Program-made: the position numbers and the translations under genes
The notes under the pieces: model-generated
The model's input: the letters and a program-made list of their open reading frames with translations, nothing else
What the model was told of the DNA's origin: nothing
Database searches by the model: none
Part shown: piece after piece, positions 8,153 through 16,520 of the stretch
Position numbering within the stretch: position 1 is the first letter of the stretch
Layout: each line of letters opens with the position of its first letter
Origin: Paractinoplanes tereljensis
GTDB lineage: Bacteria; Actinomycetota; Actinomycetes; Mycobacteriales; Micromonosporaceae
DNA length: 64,000 nucleotides
NCBI RefSeq assembly: GCF_016862435.1
Contig: NZ_BOMY01000050.1
Span: 62,001-126,000, forward strand
Direction of reading: 5' to 3'

Positions 8153-8964
8153 CACCTCGACAGTAACTTGTCGAGATAGACGGCCACCCCATCCTCGTCG
8201 TTCGACAGGGTCACCTCGTCGGCCACCGCCATCAGGGCTGGATGGGCATTGGCGACCGCCACTCGGCTCCACCCGGCCCACGCGAACATCGGCAGGTCAT
8301 TGGGCATGTCGCCGAAGACGAGGACGTCCCGCGGATCGACGCCGACGGCCTGGGCCACGACCGAGAGACCGGTGCCTTTGTCCACGTTCGCCGGGCAGAT
8401 CTCCACGTAGTTGAGGCCCGCCTGGGTGACCGAGGCCACGTGCGGCGGCACGATCCGCCGGGCCACCTCGAGCAGGTCGTCCACGTGGTAGTCGAAGGAC
8501 CGGGCGAACGCCTTGATCACGTCGCCGGTGAGGCAGTCGGCGCGCTCGCGCCGCTCGACCACCACCGGGTAGCGCCAGGTCGGGTCGTAGTCGCCCCACA
8601 GCGGCGAATCGTCGTGCTCGAGCGCCTCGACCATCACCGACAGCGCACCGACCTCGGCCTCGAGATCGGCCAGCACGGTCGACAGCACCGGGCCGGCGAG
8701 CCGGGACCGCAGCAGGTAGGCCGATTCGGCCTGGTCGAGCACCCAGCCACCCTGGGCCAGCACCAGGAAGTCGGCCACCCGGATGTCGTTACGGGTGAGC
8801 GAGGTGAGACGCGGCCCGCGGCCGGTGGCACCCACGATCCGGATGCCGGCGGCCCGGACCCGTTCGAGAACCTCATGGGTGTAGGCGGACACGGTGTCGT
8901 CACTGCGCACCAGCGTGCCGTCGAGATCCGTCGCGATCAGCTTGGGGAGTCCAGGCTTGACCAT
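8152..8964 (-). CDS. HAD-superfamily (Cof-type) phosphatase, paralogue
   Basis: Protein of 270 residues, first gene of the HAD pair. Motif I is ATDLDGTLVRSDD, motif II lies in GATGRGP, and motif IV in FGDMPNDLPMFAWAG; the last 30 residues (TLSNDEDGVAVYLDKLL) match the end of the following gene's product. The ATG has GGAGG 6 nt upstream. It follows serS on the same strand, but a strong hairpin lies between them, so read-through is probably limited. Substrate unknown. Confidence 0.88.
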   Translation of the reverse strand: MVKPGLPKLIATDLDGTLVRSDDTVSAYTHEVLERVRAAGIRIVGATGRGPRLTSLTRNDIRVADFLVLAQGGWVLDQAESAYLLRSRLAGPVLSTVLADLEAEVGALSVMVEALEHDDSPLWGDYDPTWRYPVVVERRERADCLTGDVIKAFARSFDYHVDDLLEVARRIVPPHVASVTQAGLNYVEICPANVDKGTGLSVVAQAVGVDPRDVLVFGDMPNDLPMFAWAGWSRVAVANAHPALMAVADEVTLSNDEDGVAVYLDKLLSR

Positions 8965-9013
8965 CGGTCACCTCCGAGGGTGTGAACCCCCGCGGAGGGC
9001 GGAAGGAAAACGT

Positions 9014-9064
9014 TACACCCGCCCAACTACCTGCTGCTATTACTTCCGGTAGCGGGCGGGTGTA
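9014..9064 (-). terminator. Rho-independent terminator after serS
   Basis: A perfect 11-bp inverted repeat (TACACCCGCCC at 9014-9024, GGGCGGGTGTA at 9054-9064) with an inner CTACC/GGTAG pair, 8 nt after the serS stop. On the minus strand it is followed within a few bases by TTTT. It lies between serS and the HAD pair. Confidence 0.75.
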
Positions 9065-9071
9065 TTAACCG

Positions 9072-10334
9072 TTAGCGAACGGGTTCGAGGATGTCGCGGC
9101 CGCCGAGGTAGGGCTGCAGCGCCTTCGGCACCCGCACCGAACCGTCCGGCTGCTGGTGGTTCTCCAGGATCGGAATCAGCCAGCGGGTGGTGGCGAGCGT
9201 CCCGTTCAGGGTCGCCGCGGTCTGCGGCTTGCCGTCCGCGTCGCGGTAGCGGATGTTGAGCCGCCGCGCCTGGAACGTCGTGCAGTTCGACGTCGAGGTG
9301 ACCTCGCGGTAGAGGCCCTGCGACGGCACCCACGCCTCACAGTCGAACTTGCGCGAGGCACTCGACCCGAGGTCGCCGCCGGCCACGTCGATCACCCGGT
9401 ACGGAATCTCGACCTTGGCCAGCATCTCCTCCTCCATGGCCAGGAGTTTCAGGTGCTCGTCGGCGGCCTGCTCCGGCTTGCAGAAGGAGAACATCTCCAC
9501 CTTGTCGAACTGATGCACCCGGAGGATGCCGCGCACGTCCTTGCCGTAGGACCCCGCCTCCCGGCGGTAACACGACGACCATCCGGCGAAGCGGCTCGGT
9601 CCGGCTTCGAGATCCAAGATCTCATTCGAGTGGTACGCCGCCAGGGCTACCTCCGACGTACCGACCAGGTAGAGATCGTCGGCCTCGAGCCGGTAGATCT
9701 CGCTGGCGTGCGCGCCGAGGAAGCCGGTGCCCTCCATCGACTCCGGCTTGACCAGCGACGGGGTGATCGACGGAGTGAAGCCGTACTCCACCGCCTGGGC
9801 GATCGCCATCTGCAGGAGGCCGAGCTGGAGCAGCGCGCCCACCCCGGTGAGGAAGTAGAACCGCGAGCCGGACACCTTGGCGCCACGCTCGGTGTCGATG
9901 GCCTTGAGGGCCTCGCCGATCTCGAGGTGGTCCTTCGGGTTGTCGATGGCCGGCCGGTCGCCGACTTCGCGCAGCACGACGAAGTCGTCTTCGCCACCGG
10001 GCGGCGTGCCGTCCTGCACGATGTTGGGCACGGCCAGGTGGGCCAGGCGCAGCGTCTCAGCAGCGGCCGATGCGGCGGCCTCGGTCGTCTTGACCTCGGC
10101 GGCCAGCTCCTTGGTGCGGGCCAGCAGCGCCACCTTCTCGTCGCCGGAGGCCTTCGGCACCTGCTTACTCAGCGATTTCTGCTCGGCCCGGATCGTCTCG
10201 AACCGCTGGGTGGCGGCTCGGCGCTCCTCGTCGGCGCGCAGCAGGGAATCCACCAGCTCGGTGGACTCGCCGCGCACTCGCTGGCTGGCACGGATCAGCT
10301 CGGGGTCCTCGCGGAGCAGACGCAGGTCAATCAC
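9072..10334 (-). CDS. serS: Seryl-tRNA synthetase
   Basis: Protein of 420 residues, the usual bacterial SerRS length. It charges tRNA-Ser with serine using ATP. The N-terminal 110 residues form the long antiparallel coiled-coil arm that grips the tRNA extra arm ([23 protein letters not shown]). The class II core follows: motif 2 in [24 protein letters not shown] and motif 3 near the end in [18 protein letters not shown]. The GTG at 10334 lies 8 nt after TAGGCT, so leaderless initiation is likely. It is a single-copy housekeeping gene; a tRNA-Ser lies at 62.9 kb. Confidence 0.97.
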   Translation of the reverse strand: MIDLRLLREDPELIRASQRVRGESTELVDSLLRADEERRAATQRFETIRAEQKSLSKQVPKASGDEKVALLARTKELAAEVKTTEAAASAAAETLRLAHLAVPNIVQDGTPPGGEDDFVVLREVGDRPAIDNPKDHLEIGEALKAIDTERGAKVSGSRFYFLTGVGALLQLGLLQMAIAQAVEYGFTPSITPSLVKPESMEGTGFLGAHASEIYRLEADDLYLVGTSEVALAAYHSNEILDLEAGPSRFAGWSSCYRREAGSYGKDVRGILRVHQFDKVEMFSFCKPEQAADEHLKLLAMEEEMLAKVEIPYRVIDVAGGDLGSSASRKFDCEAWVPSQGLYREVTSTSNCTTFQARRLNIRYRDADGKPQTAATLNGTLATTRWLIPILENHQQPDGSVRVPKALQPYLGGRDILEPVR

Positions 10335-10342
10335 GATTGCCG

Positions 10343-10348
10343 AGCCTA
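10343..10348 (-). promoter_or_regulatory. -10 element of serS
   Basis: TAGGCT on the minus strand, 8 nt before the GTG start of serS. Confidence 0.5.
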
Positions 10349-10389
10349 CCGGCGACCCGTCCCGGTCAGCACCCGAGTATCCCCTCTCG

Positions 10390-11184
10390 TCACGATCCGC
10401 TGGGCTTGTCGCGGTCGTCGCGGAGCAGGGTGAACGGCTTGGCCGGTCCGACCGTCAGCTCCAGTGGAGCATCGGGGACCACCTGCTCGTCTGCGCCGGA
10501 CGGCCGGCGCCACGACCACACGGCCGGCGGTTCTTCCGCGGCCGGCTCATCGGCGACCGGGGCCGGGGTGTGCCGATCGGCCAGGTAGAGCGCGAGCACC
10601 GCGAAGCCGACGCCGGCGAACGCGCACCACAGGCCACGCCCGTACCCGATCTGCATCTGGTCGGGGTTCATCGACATGGAATAGAGGTAGGGCACCACCC
10701 GGCTCTGGCCGCCCAGCGAGACGGCCAGCGCGAAGAGCAGGCCGAGCAGGGTGCCGCCCACGCTGAGCCCGGCGAGTCGCGCCCAGCGGCGCCCGGCCGG
10801 TGGCCCGAACATGGTCAGCACCACGCTGACCACCAGCGGGAACAGGCCGACCAGGATGGCGGCCCCGAAGGCGCCGAGGTCGGTGAGGTCGGTCGGCACC
10901 AGCCTGTCGCCGACGTCGTTCTCGGAGCCGAACACCGCCGCGTCGACCGTGGTGACCTGCCACTCGGAGACCAGCGAGGCGAGCAGGGCGACCGCGCCGA
11001 GCGCCGCGGCCACCGGGACCAGCCGCCGGTCACCGGCCAGGTGCTGGCCGATGCCGGTCGCGTTCCAGCGACGTCGGCGAGGTGTCGTCTCCGCGCCGAA
11101 CTCAACAACATCGTCGGTAGGAGATCCAGTGGGCGGCGATGGGTCTAAGTCGATCGGACCGCGCTCCGGTGGCATGTGAACCAT
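10390..11184 (-). CDS. Four-TM-like membrane protein, unknown function
   Basis: Protein of about 264 residues. After a Pro/Asp-rich cytoplasmic head there are four likely membrane helices, for example [57 protein letters not shown] and [16 protein letters not shown], then an acidic Pro-rich tail. I know of no functional family. The start is the ATG at 11184 or 11175; longer upstream frames would run through the divergent OsmC gene. The head-to-head start with OsmC leaves 57 bp for promoters. Confidence 0.7.
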   Translation of the reverse strand: MVHMPPERGPIDLDPSPPTGSPTDDVVEFGAETTPRRRRWNATGIGQHLAGDRRLVPVAAALGAVALLASLVSEWQVTTVDAAVFGSENDVGDRLVPTDLTDLGAFGAAILVGLFPLVVSVVLTMFGPPAGRRWARLAGLSVGGTLLGLLFALAVSLGGQSRVVPYLYSMSMNPDQMQIGYGRGLWCAFAGVGFAVLALYLADRHTPAPVADEPAAEEPPAVWSWRRPSGADEQVVPDAPLELTVGPAKPFTLLRDDRDKPSGS

Positions 11185-11228
11185 GATGGCCCGTACCCGG
11201 TCGAGCGGCCACCGGCCGTCCGATGGAC

Positions 11229-11234
11229 TAGCGT
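11229..11234 (+). promoter_or_regulatory. -10 element of the OsmC gene (leaderless)
   Basis: TAGCGT followed by 7 nt and the ATG at 11242. Confidence 0.55.
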
Positions 11235-11241
11235 TTCGGAT

Positions 11242-11670
11242 ATGCCTATTCGCACTGCTACGGCCCACTGGGATGGGAACCTCACCGAAGGTTCCGGCAC
11301 GATCAAGACCGGTAAGGGCGGTTACCAGGGGAACTACTCGTTCAAGTCGCGCTTCGAGGAGGGCGAGGGGACGAACCCCGAGGAGCTGATCGCCGCCGCG
11401 CACTCCGGCTGCTTCTCGATGGCGTTCTCGAAGGCGCTCGCCGACGCGGGCTACACCGGCACCTCGGTGGAGACCGTCGCCAAGCTCCACTTCGACAAGA
11501 CCGACGCCGGCTTCAGCGTCACCCGGATCGACCTGGAGACCGTCGGCACCGTGGCCGGCATCGACGACTCCGAGTTCCAGAAGATCGCCCAGGCCGCCAA
11601 GGAGGGCTGCCCGATCTCCCGGCTGCTCGCCCCGGGCACCGAGATCACGCTCTCCGCGAAGCTGGCCTGA
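11242..11670 (+). CDS. OsmC/Ohr-family peroxiredoxin
   Basis: Protein of 142 residues of the OsmC subfamily, which reduces organic hydroperoxides through two cysteines. The peroxidatic Cys57 (AAHSGCFSMAFS) and resolving Cys123 (EGCPIS) are both present, with the conserved NPEELIAAAH helix and Glu48. The start is the ATG at 11242, giving MPIRTATAHWDGNL, the normal OsmC beginning, with a -10 hexamer 7 nt upstream. It is monocistronic by spacing and cytoplasmic. An adjacent OhrR-type regulator is not seen. Confidence 0.92.
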   Translation: MPIRTATAHWDGNLTEGSGTIKTGKGGYQGNYSFKSRFEEGEGTNPEELIAAAHSGCFSMAFSKALADAGYTGTSVETVAKLHFDKTDAGFSVTRIDLETVGTVAGIDDSEFQKIAQAAKEGCPISRLLAPGTEITLSAKLA

Positions 11671-11771
11671 CCGGCCGGACACACCCGCCGGTGCGGGCAG
11701 GGCTTGCTGTCGGATCCCTGACCGCATCGGCAGCACCGGCGTGCCCGCCGATCTGGCGCACAATGGGTCCT

Positions 11772-12125
11772 GTGCCGGTCGAGATGAGTCGCGAACGCTT
11801 CGAGGAACTCGTCGGTGAGGCGCTCGACGAGGTGCCCGTCGAGTTACTGACGATGATGAACAACGTGGTCTTCATGGTCGAGGACGCACCGGCCGACGGC
11901 AGCGATGACCTGCTCGGCCTCTATGAGGGAACGGCGCTGACCGATCGAGGTTGGGATTACGCGGGCGTGCTGCCCGACCGCATCACCATCTACCGCCTGC
12001 CCACGTTGAAGGTCTGCGACACCGAGACGGACGTCATCGACGAGGTCGCGATCACCGTGGTGCACGAGATCGCCCACCACTTCGGCATCGACGATCACCG
12101 TCTGCACGAGCTCGGATGGGGATGA
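11772..12125 (+). CDS. Minimal zincin metallopeptidase-family protein
   Basis: Protein of about 117 residues of the short actinobacterial metallopeptidase family (PF06262 type). The zinc motif is complete: HEIAHHFGIDDHRLHELG, giving His, Glu, His and a third His in the HExxHxxGxxDxxH pattern. Residues 1-70 contain the typical MSRERFEELVGEALDEVP start. The GTG at 11772 is preferred because CACAAT ends 7 nt upstream; ATG at 11763 and ATG at 11784 are alternatives, and none has a clear ribosome site. Substrate unknown. Confidence 0.82.
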   Translation: MPVEMSRERFEELVGEALDEVPVELLTMMNNVVFMVEDAPADGSDDLLGLYEGTALTDRGWDYAGVLPDRITIYRLPTLKVCDTETDVIDEVAITVVHEIAHHFGIDDHRLHELGWG

Positions 12126-12201
12126 AATCCGGCTGAAAGGCCGGTCACCGACTTGGTGGGGGGTCCTACCCTGGTGCCACATCGCACACAGGAGGACGTT
12201 C

Positions 12202-12939
12202 ATGCGCAGCGAGCTCTTTTCGGCCGAGAACCTCGAGAAGGAGTCGGCCCAGCCCGGTTTGCGTCTGCAGAATTCCAAGCTGCTCAAGGCGGAACTGAAC
12301 GGCGAGTTCATGGCCCGTCAGGGCTCGATGGTCGCTTACCAGGGCAATGTCCAGTTCGAGGCGCTCGGGTCCGGCGGCATCGGCAAGTTCATCAAGTCCA
12401 AGCTCACCGGCGAAGGTGTGCCGCTGATGAAGGTCCGCGGCACCGGCGATGTCTTCCTCGCCAACGCGGCCGCCGACGTCCACCTGATCGACCTGGAGCC
12501 GGGCGACGCCCTCTCCATCAACGGGACGAACGTGCTGGCATTCGACTCGACCCTCAACTACGACATCAAGATGGTCGGCGGCGCCGGCATGATGTCCAAC
12601 GCCGGCCTGTTCAACTGCGTCTTCAGTGGCCACGGCCGGATCGCGGTCACCACCAAGGGCACCCCGGTGGTGCTCAGCGTCGACCAGCCCACCTACGTCG
12701 ACCCGCAGGCCGCGATCTGCTGGTCGGCCAACCTGCAGACCGGTTACCACCGCGCCGAGCAGCTCGGCCTCGGCACCCTGCTGGGCCGCAGCACCGGCGA
12801 GCGCTTCACGATGAGCTTCGCCGGTCAGGGCTTCGTCGTCGTCCAGCCCTCCGAGGAGCCCCCGGCCGGCCTGGCCGGCACCGGCAGCGGCGGCCAGCAG
12901 CAGCAGGGCGGTCTGCTGGGCAACCTGCTGGGGAATTAG
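12202..12939 (+). CDS. AIM24 family protein
   Basis: Protein of 245 residues of the AIM24/TRAP-like beta-helix family. It starts with an ATG behind a strong AGGAGG site; a TACCCT hexamer lies upstream at about 12168. The repeated short strands with Gly turns (VRGTGDVFLANAAADVHLIDLEPGDAL) and the VQPSEEP ending are typical. Yeast Aim24 affects mitochondrial membrane organisation; the bacterial role is unknown. The last 25 residues are Gln/Gly-rich and end GLLGNLLGN. Its stop interlocks with that of pheA (TTAG). Confidence 0.85.
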   Translation: MRSELFSAENLEKESAQPGLRLQNSKLLKAELNGEFMARQGSMVAYQGNVQFEALGSGGIGKFIKSKLTGEGVPLMKVRGTGDVFLANAAADVHLIDLEPGDALSINGTNVLAFDSTLNYDIKMVGGAGMMSNAGLFNCVFSGHGRIAVTTKGTPVVLSVDQPTYVDPQAAICWSANLQTGYHRAEQLGLGTLLGRSTGERFTMSFAGQGFVVVQPSEEPPAGLAGTGSGGQQQQGGLLGNLLGN

Positions 12940-13883
12940 TGGATCTCGCCGGCTCGGAGGCGGGAAAGCCACGCGGCCGAGTCGGCGAAATCGCTGTCGG
13001 ACAGGCCCGGCGGTGACGGGACCGGGTCCTCGCGGGTGAGCCGGTGCCGCGGGTAACTGCCGAGGAAACGCACCTCGGCGCAGATGCGACGCAGGCCCTG
13101 CAGGGCCTCGCCCATCCGGGTCTCGGCCACGTGCCCGGTGCAGTCGAGGAAGAAGACGTACGTGCCGAGCTGCTCGCCGGTCGGCCGGGACTCGATGCGG
13201 GAGAGGTTGATCCCGCGTACCGAAAGCTCGGTCAGCACCGCGAGCAGCGCGCCCACCTGGTCATGCCGGATCGAGACGGCCAGCGACGTGACGTCGTCGC
13301 CGGTCGGCTCGCCGACCGGGCCGGGCCGGGTGAGCAGGGCGAAGCGGGTGACCGCGTCGGCGTGGTCGGCGACCTTGTCGGCCAGCACGGTCAGCCGGTT
13401 GCGGGGCACCCCGATCGGCGCGCACAGCGCCGCGTCGTACTCCCCGGCGGCCGCGGCGATCGCGGCGGCCGCGTTGGACAGCACGTCCACCACGGTGGCG
13501 TCGGGCAGGTGGGCGAGCAGCCAGTTGCGGCACTGGGCCGAGGCCTGCGGGTGGGCCGCCACCGTACGGATCCGGGCGAGCGGGATCAGTTCCCGGGCCG
13601 CGAGCCGGAACTCGACCGGGATCACGACCTCTCGGGTGATCACCAGCGGGCTGCCGGTGGCCAACTCGTCCAGGGTGACCGGGATGGCCCCGCCCACCGA
13701 GTTCTCCAGCGGGACCAGGGCCGCGTCGGCATCGCCGGAGCGCACCGCCTCCAACGCCTCGGGCACGCTACGGGCCGGAGTGCGCATCCCGCGCTCGGCG
13801 GCGGGCAGGGTGCGCAGGGCGGCCTCGGTGAAGGTGCCCTCCGGACCGAGGTAAACGAAGCGAGTCGGCGGCGTTCCGGGCAT
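12936..13883 (-). CDS. pheA: Prephenate dehydratase
   Basis: Protein of 315 residues, a monofunctional PheA. It converts prephenate to phenylpyruvate in phenylalanine synthesis. Residues 1-190 form the two-lobed catalytic domain beginning FVYLGPEGTFTEAAL; the catalytic Thr-Arg-Phe is in DAVTRFALL. Residues about 200-280 form the ACT domain with the ESRPT phenylalanine-binding motif, so feedback inhibition is expected. The ATG lies 6 nt after TAGAAT, a near-consensus -10, so the mRNA is probably leaderless. No chorismate mutase is fused. Confidence 0.96.
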   Translation of the reverse strand: MPGTPPTRFVYLGPEGTFTEAALRTLPAAERGMRTPARSVPEALEAVRSGDADAALVPLENSVGGAIPVTLDELATGSPLVITREVVIPVEFRLAARELIPLARIRTVAAHPQASAQCRNWLLAHLPDATVVDVLSNAAAAIAAAAGEYDAALCAPIGVPRNRLTVLADKVADHADAVTRFALLTRPGPVGEPTGDDVTSLAVSIRHDQVGALLAVLTELSVRGINLSRIESRPTGEQLGTYVFFLDCTGHVAETRMGEALQGLRRICAEVRFLGSYPRHRLTREDPVPSPPGLSDSDFADSAAWLSRLRAGEIH

Positions 13884-13889
13884 GCCGGA

Positions 13890-13895
13890 ATTCTA
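13890..13895 (-). promoter_or_regulatory. -10 element of pheA (leaderless)
   Basis: TAGAAT on the minus strand with 6 nt to the pheA ATG. Confidence 0.65.
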
Positions 13896-13896
13896 G

Positions 13897-14475
13897 TCAG
13901 GACCCGCAGGCCAGCACCCGGATGCCCGGTGGTGCCGTGGTGAAGACCCGGTTGGTGCACACCTCGGAGCCGGCCGCGACCAGTGCCAGCGCGGCGTCCT
14001 GGCCGGTGGTCACCACCTGGAGCGGATCCTGATCGGCGGTCGTGCCGCTGCTCTCGACCTGGCTGAACGACCAGTCGCCGGAGCAGTACGGCCCGTCGCT
14101 GACCCGCAGCGTGGTGTTGGTGGGGATGGCGGACTTCTCCTTGACCAGGGTGAGGATCTGGTCACCGGTGGGCGAGCCGGTGCAGCGGGACGCGTGTGAG
14201 GGCGTCGGGGTGGCCGGAACGGTCTCCGGCGCGGCCGTGGTCCTCGTCGCCGTCGGGTAGGTATAGGTCGGATACGTCGGTCCGGGCGCGGCGAAGGTGG
14301 GCGTCGGGAAGGTCACGCCGGGGATGCCGACCGCCGACGGATTCAGCGAAATGGGAGCCGCACTCGGGCTCACGTAGAGCGGCGGCGACTTCAGCGGCGG
14401 CTTGGGCGGCGTGCCGCAGGCGCTCAGCAGCAGCAGAGCGCCGATGGGGATCAACCGGAGTGTGCGGGGGGACAC
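13897..14475 (-). CDS. Putative lipoprotein, unknown function
   Basis: Protein of 192 residues with a lipobox (LLLSAC, Cys20). A long Pro/Thr/Tyr-rich linker (residues about 25-95, with PTPTFAAPGPTYPTYTYPT) spans the wall zone, followed by a compact C-terminal domain with four cysteines (RCTGSP, PYCSGDW, EVCTNRV, VLACGS) that could form two disulfides. It is expected to be membrane-anchored and extracellular. The GTG start lies 6 nt after TACCAT. I recognise no family. Confidence 0.75.
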   Translation of the reverse strand: MSPRTLRLIPIGALLLLSACGTPPKPPLKSPPLYVSPSAAPISLNPSAVGIPGVTFPTPTFAAPGPTYPTYTYPTATRTTAAPETVPATPTPSHASRCTGSPTGDQILTLVKEKSAIPTNTTLRVSDGPYCSGDWSFSQVESSGTTADQDPLQVVTTGQDAALALVAAGSEVCTNRVFTTAPPGIRVLACGS

Positions 14476-14481
14476 GCGGAC

Positions 14482-14487
14482 ATGGTA
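14482..14487 (-). promoter_or_regulatory. -10 element of the 14.4 kb lipoprotein gene (leaderless)
   Basis: TACCAT on the minus strand with 6 nt to the GTG at 14475. Confidence 0.5.
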
Positions 14488-14500
14488 GGGCTCGAATGTC

Positions 14501-14890
14501 TCAGGAGGCGATGCGGTGCCCCGCTGCCGTGAGGGTGTCCACTGCCTCGGTCAGCCGGACGGTCGGCACGAGCAGGTAGTCCGTGGTGTACGTCGAGAAC
14601 GTCACGATGTTGACCCGGGCCGCCGCCAGCGGCCCGATCAGCGAGGCCAGCACCCCGGTCAGCGCCAGGTCGAGCGGCCCGACCACGCGCAGACATCGCC
14701 AGGCCGTGTCGGCCGTCGCGCCCTCCGGCACCCGGTCGGCCGGGCAGATGATCGACAACTCGTCGGGCGCCCAACTGAGCGAGATGACGCTCTTGTCGTC
14801 CGGACCCGCGGCCAGCGAAGCCGGGATCGGCGAGCCGGCCGGCAGCCGACACACCGCGTACTCCTCTGGTAGCAGATCTAGATCGAGCAT
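14501..14890 (-). CDS. ACT domain-containing protein
   Basis: Protein of 129 residues consisting of two ACT-like halves, of the stand-alone type often annotated as ACT domain protein (CASTOR-like). The first half ends in WAPDELSIICP, and the second starts WRCLRVVGPLDLALTGVLASLIGPLAAARVNIVTFSTYTTDYLLV, a clear ACT fold. It probably binds an amino acid and acts on a partner protein. The ATG follows TAGTCT by 6 nt. It lies close to pheA, but no enzyme domain is present. Confidence 0.82.
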   Translation of the reverse strand: MLDLDLLPEEYAVCRLPAGSPIPASLAAGPDDKSVISLSWAPDELSIICPADRVPEGATADTAWRCLRVVGPLDLALTGVLASLIGPLAAARVNIVTFSTYTTDYLLVPTVRLTEAVDTLTAAGHRIAS

Positions 14891-14896
14891 GTTGGC

Positions 14897-14902
14897 AGAC
14901 TA
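14897..14902 (-). promoter_or_regulatory. -10 element of the ACT gene (leaderless)
   Basis: TAGTCT on the minus strand with 6 nt to the ATG at 14890. Confidence 0.55.
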
Positions 14903-14963
14903 CGTTTCCGCATCGTGCCTTGCCCAACCCCCACCGGTGCGGCAAACGCCACACCAGCGGATT

Positions 14964-15422
14964 TCAGCGCACCGGAGAGAAGAACGTCAACGAACCGGCG
15001 ACCCGGTCGTTGTGCAGAAGCGGCGTCGTGATCGCGTCGACGGTCAGCGGCGGCTCACCCGGGCTCGGCACCACGCGCAACAGACCGCGCGCCAGGCGCT
15101 CGCTGCGGATGGCCAGCAGAGGCGGGATTTTTTCCACGTCCGACTCGTCCAGCCGGCTGGCGACGGCCGTGAAGTCGATCAGGCGAAGTGCCTCACCGAG
15201 CGTCTGGCCGACCACCTCGGCCGGCTTGCCCAGCCCGAACAGCTCGCTGCACGAGGCCGACATCGCCAGGATCTTGGCGGCGGAGTCGATCACCAGACAC
15301 GGCTCGGGAGCCGTGGCCACCGTCGACGTCCACCGCTCGACGCTCGGGACGAACTCGGCCTCGGCGGGCGTGCGTGCCTGGGGCACGAACCCTCCCGAGA
15401 GCGAGAGCTCGATGTGTCCCAC
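14964..15422 (-). CDS. Single PAS domain protein
   Basis: Protein of 152 residues. Residues about 35-120 form a PAS domain: PEPCLVIDSAAKILAMSASCSELFGLGKPAEVVGQTLGEAL. No output domain is attached, so it probably works through protein contact with another regulator. I chose the GTG at 15422 because a GAGGAGG ribosome site lies about 6 nt upstream; the frame extends to 15488 but that part is Pro/Arg-rich and unlike the family. No ligand can be predicted. Confidence 0.75.
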   Translation of the reverse strand: MGHIELSLSGGFVPQARTPAEAEFVPSVERWTSTVATAPEPCLVIDSAAKILAMSASCSELFGLGKPAEVVGQTLGEALRLIDFTAVASRLDESDVEKIPPLLAIRSERLARGLLRVVPSPGEPPLTVDAITTPLLHNDRVAGSLTFFSPVR

Positions 15423-15512
15423 CCCGTCCTCCTCGCTCCTTCGCGGGGGCGGACGCCACGGCCGTGAATCACGGGGCCGCGGCGTCAACCCGCCGACTGC
15501 ACTGAAGGAACG

Positions 15513-16247
15513 TTACCGGCGTGCCGGACGCTTGTCAGCGGCCGTTTGTCCGTCGGGGTGCCACCGGTAGTCACCGGCCGGGCGATAGGGCGCATTTGCC
15601 CAGGTCCCGGGGTGATGTGCGACGGCTGAAAGCTTGCTGGCGGTGGCCGGCGAGATGCGCGCGCCACCCGCGATGAGTAGCCGGTCGAGTTCCTTGTCCG
15701 TCGAGACGAGGACCTCCTTCGGCAGGCCATGCACGCTGATCACGCCGTTGCCGACGAAGGTCAGCACAGGGGTGACCGGCACGGACAGGCCGACCGCGGC
15801 GGAGAGTGCCTTGCTGGCGCGGCGAGCCTCGCGGCGGGCCTCGGCGATGTAGGCCGGGCGCTTGCCGTTGATCTGCACGACGTCACCGGCGATGAGCACC
15901 CGGGAACGGCCGTGATCGGCAACGGTTACCGCGTAGATGCCGCCCGGCCCGATGGCCAGGAAGCCGGCGCGGTCGTCGGCGAGGTCGGGTTCGTAGAAGC
16001 CCTGCGCATCAGTGCGCGGCCAGTCCACGATGTGCCAGTTGGGTCCGAGGCGGTCGAGACGGGTCAAGGCCCGGTTCCCGGCAGCTTCGAGGCGGCGGGC
16101 GTCGCGGTCGGCTCGACGGCGACGGGCCCACTCGGCGGGAGACGGGCGAGCCGTTCCGTCAAGTGGTGAGGTTGGGACGACGGGGCGATCGAGGGTAGGT
16201 AGCGCCTTCGTCGACACTGGTAGGGCTGGGCGCGGGAAGACAGTCAC
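15513..16247 (-). CDS. NERD-like nuclease-related protein
   Basis: Protein of 244 residues. A basic helical segment (residues 35-65, rich in Arg) precedes a NERD-like domain: NWHIVDWPRTDAQGFYEPDLADDRAGFLAIGPGGIYAVTVADH. The strand order suggests a restriction-endonuclease-like fold, but the typical catalytic D...ExK set is not intact to my eye, so activity is doubtful. The GTG at 16247 follows GGAGG by 6 nt. Later residues (GNGVISVHGLPKEVLVSTDKELDRLL) match many actinobacterial NERD-domain proteins. Confidence 0.65.
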   Translation of the reverse strand: MTVFPRPALPVSTKALPTLDRPVVPTSPLDGTARPSPAEWARRRRADRDARRLEAAGNRALTRLDRLGPNWHIVDWPRTDAQGFYEPDLADDRAGFLAIGPGGIYAVTVADHGRSRVLIAGDVVQINGKRPAYIAEARREARRASKALSAAVGLSVPVTPVLTFVGNGVISVHGLPKEVLVSTDKELDRLLIAGGARISPATASKLSAVAHHPGTWANAPYRPAGDYRWHPDGQTAADKRPARR

Positions 16248-16435
16248 TGCGACCTCCGGCAAAAGGTCTCTTCGGGCTCTCTTTTCACTACCGTACGTGT
16301 ACGACCCCACACGGAGGCAAGACATCGGGGCGAAAGAGAGACGAGTGAGTGGGGATGAATGCCGCATTCACGCGCAAATTTTTCTTGCGGATAGTGCATA
16401 GCGGCGTTCTCTCCCCGGTTCGGCAGCTTCAAGCA

Positions 16436-16454
16436 CAAAGTTAGCCTCACCTAC
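16436..16454. promoter_or_regulatory. DmdR/IdeR-like iron box upstream of arcA
   Basis: A 19-bp site with core GTTAGCCTCACCTA. It matches the known actinobacterial iron-box sequence (TTAGGTTAGGCTCACCTAA) at 14 of 19 positions by eye. It lies about 67 bp before the arcA start and 190 bp before the divergent NERD gene start. Confidence 0.5.
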
Positions 16455-16520
16455 GCTCGCGCGCACCGATGTCTCATGATCTAGTCAGAACGTCATCAGA
16501 CGAACGCGAGGAGTACCGGG

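Noticed and set aside
8153-8281. N-terminal extension of the second HAD gene
   Set aside because: The extension lies inside the upstream HAD gene in another frame, is Arg/Gly-rich, and the ATG at 8152 is the coupled start before the SDIDGTL motif.
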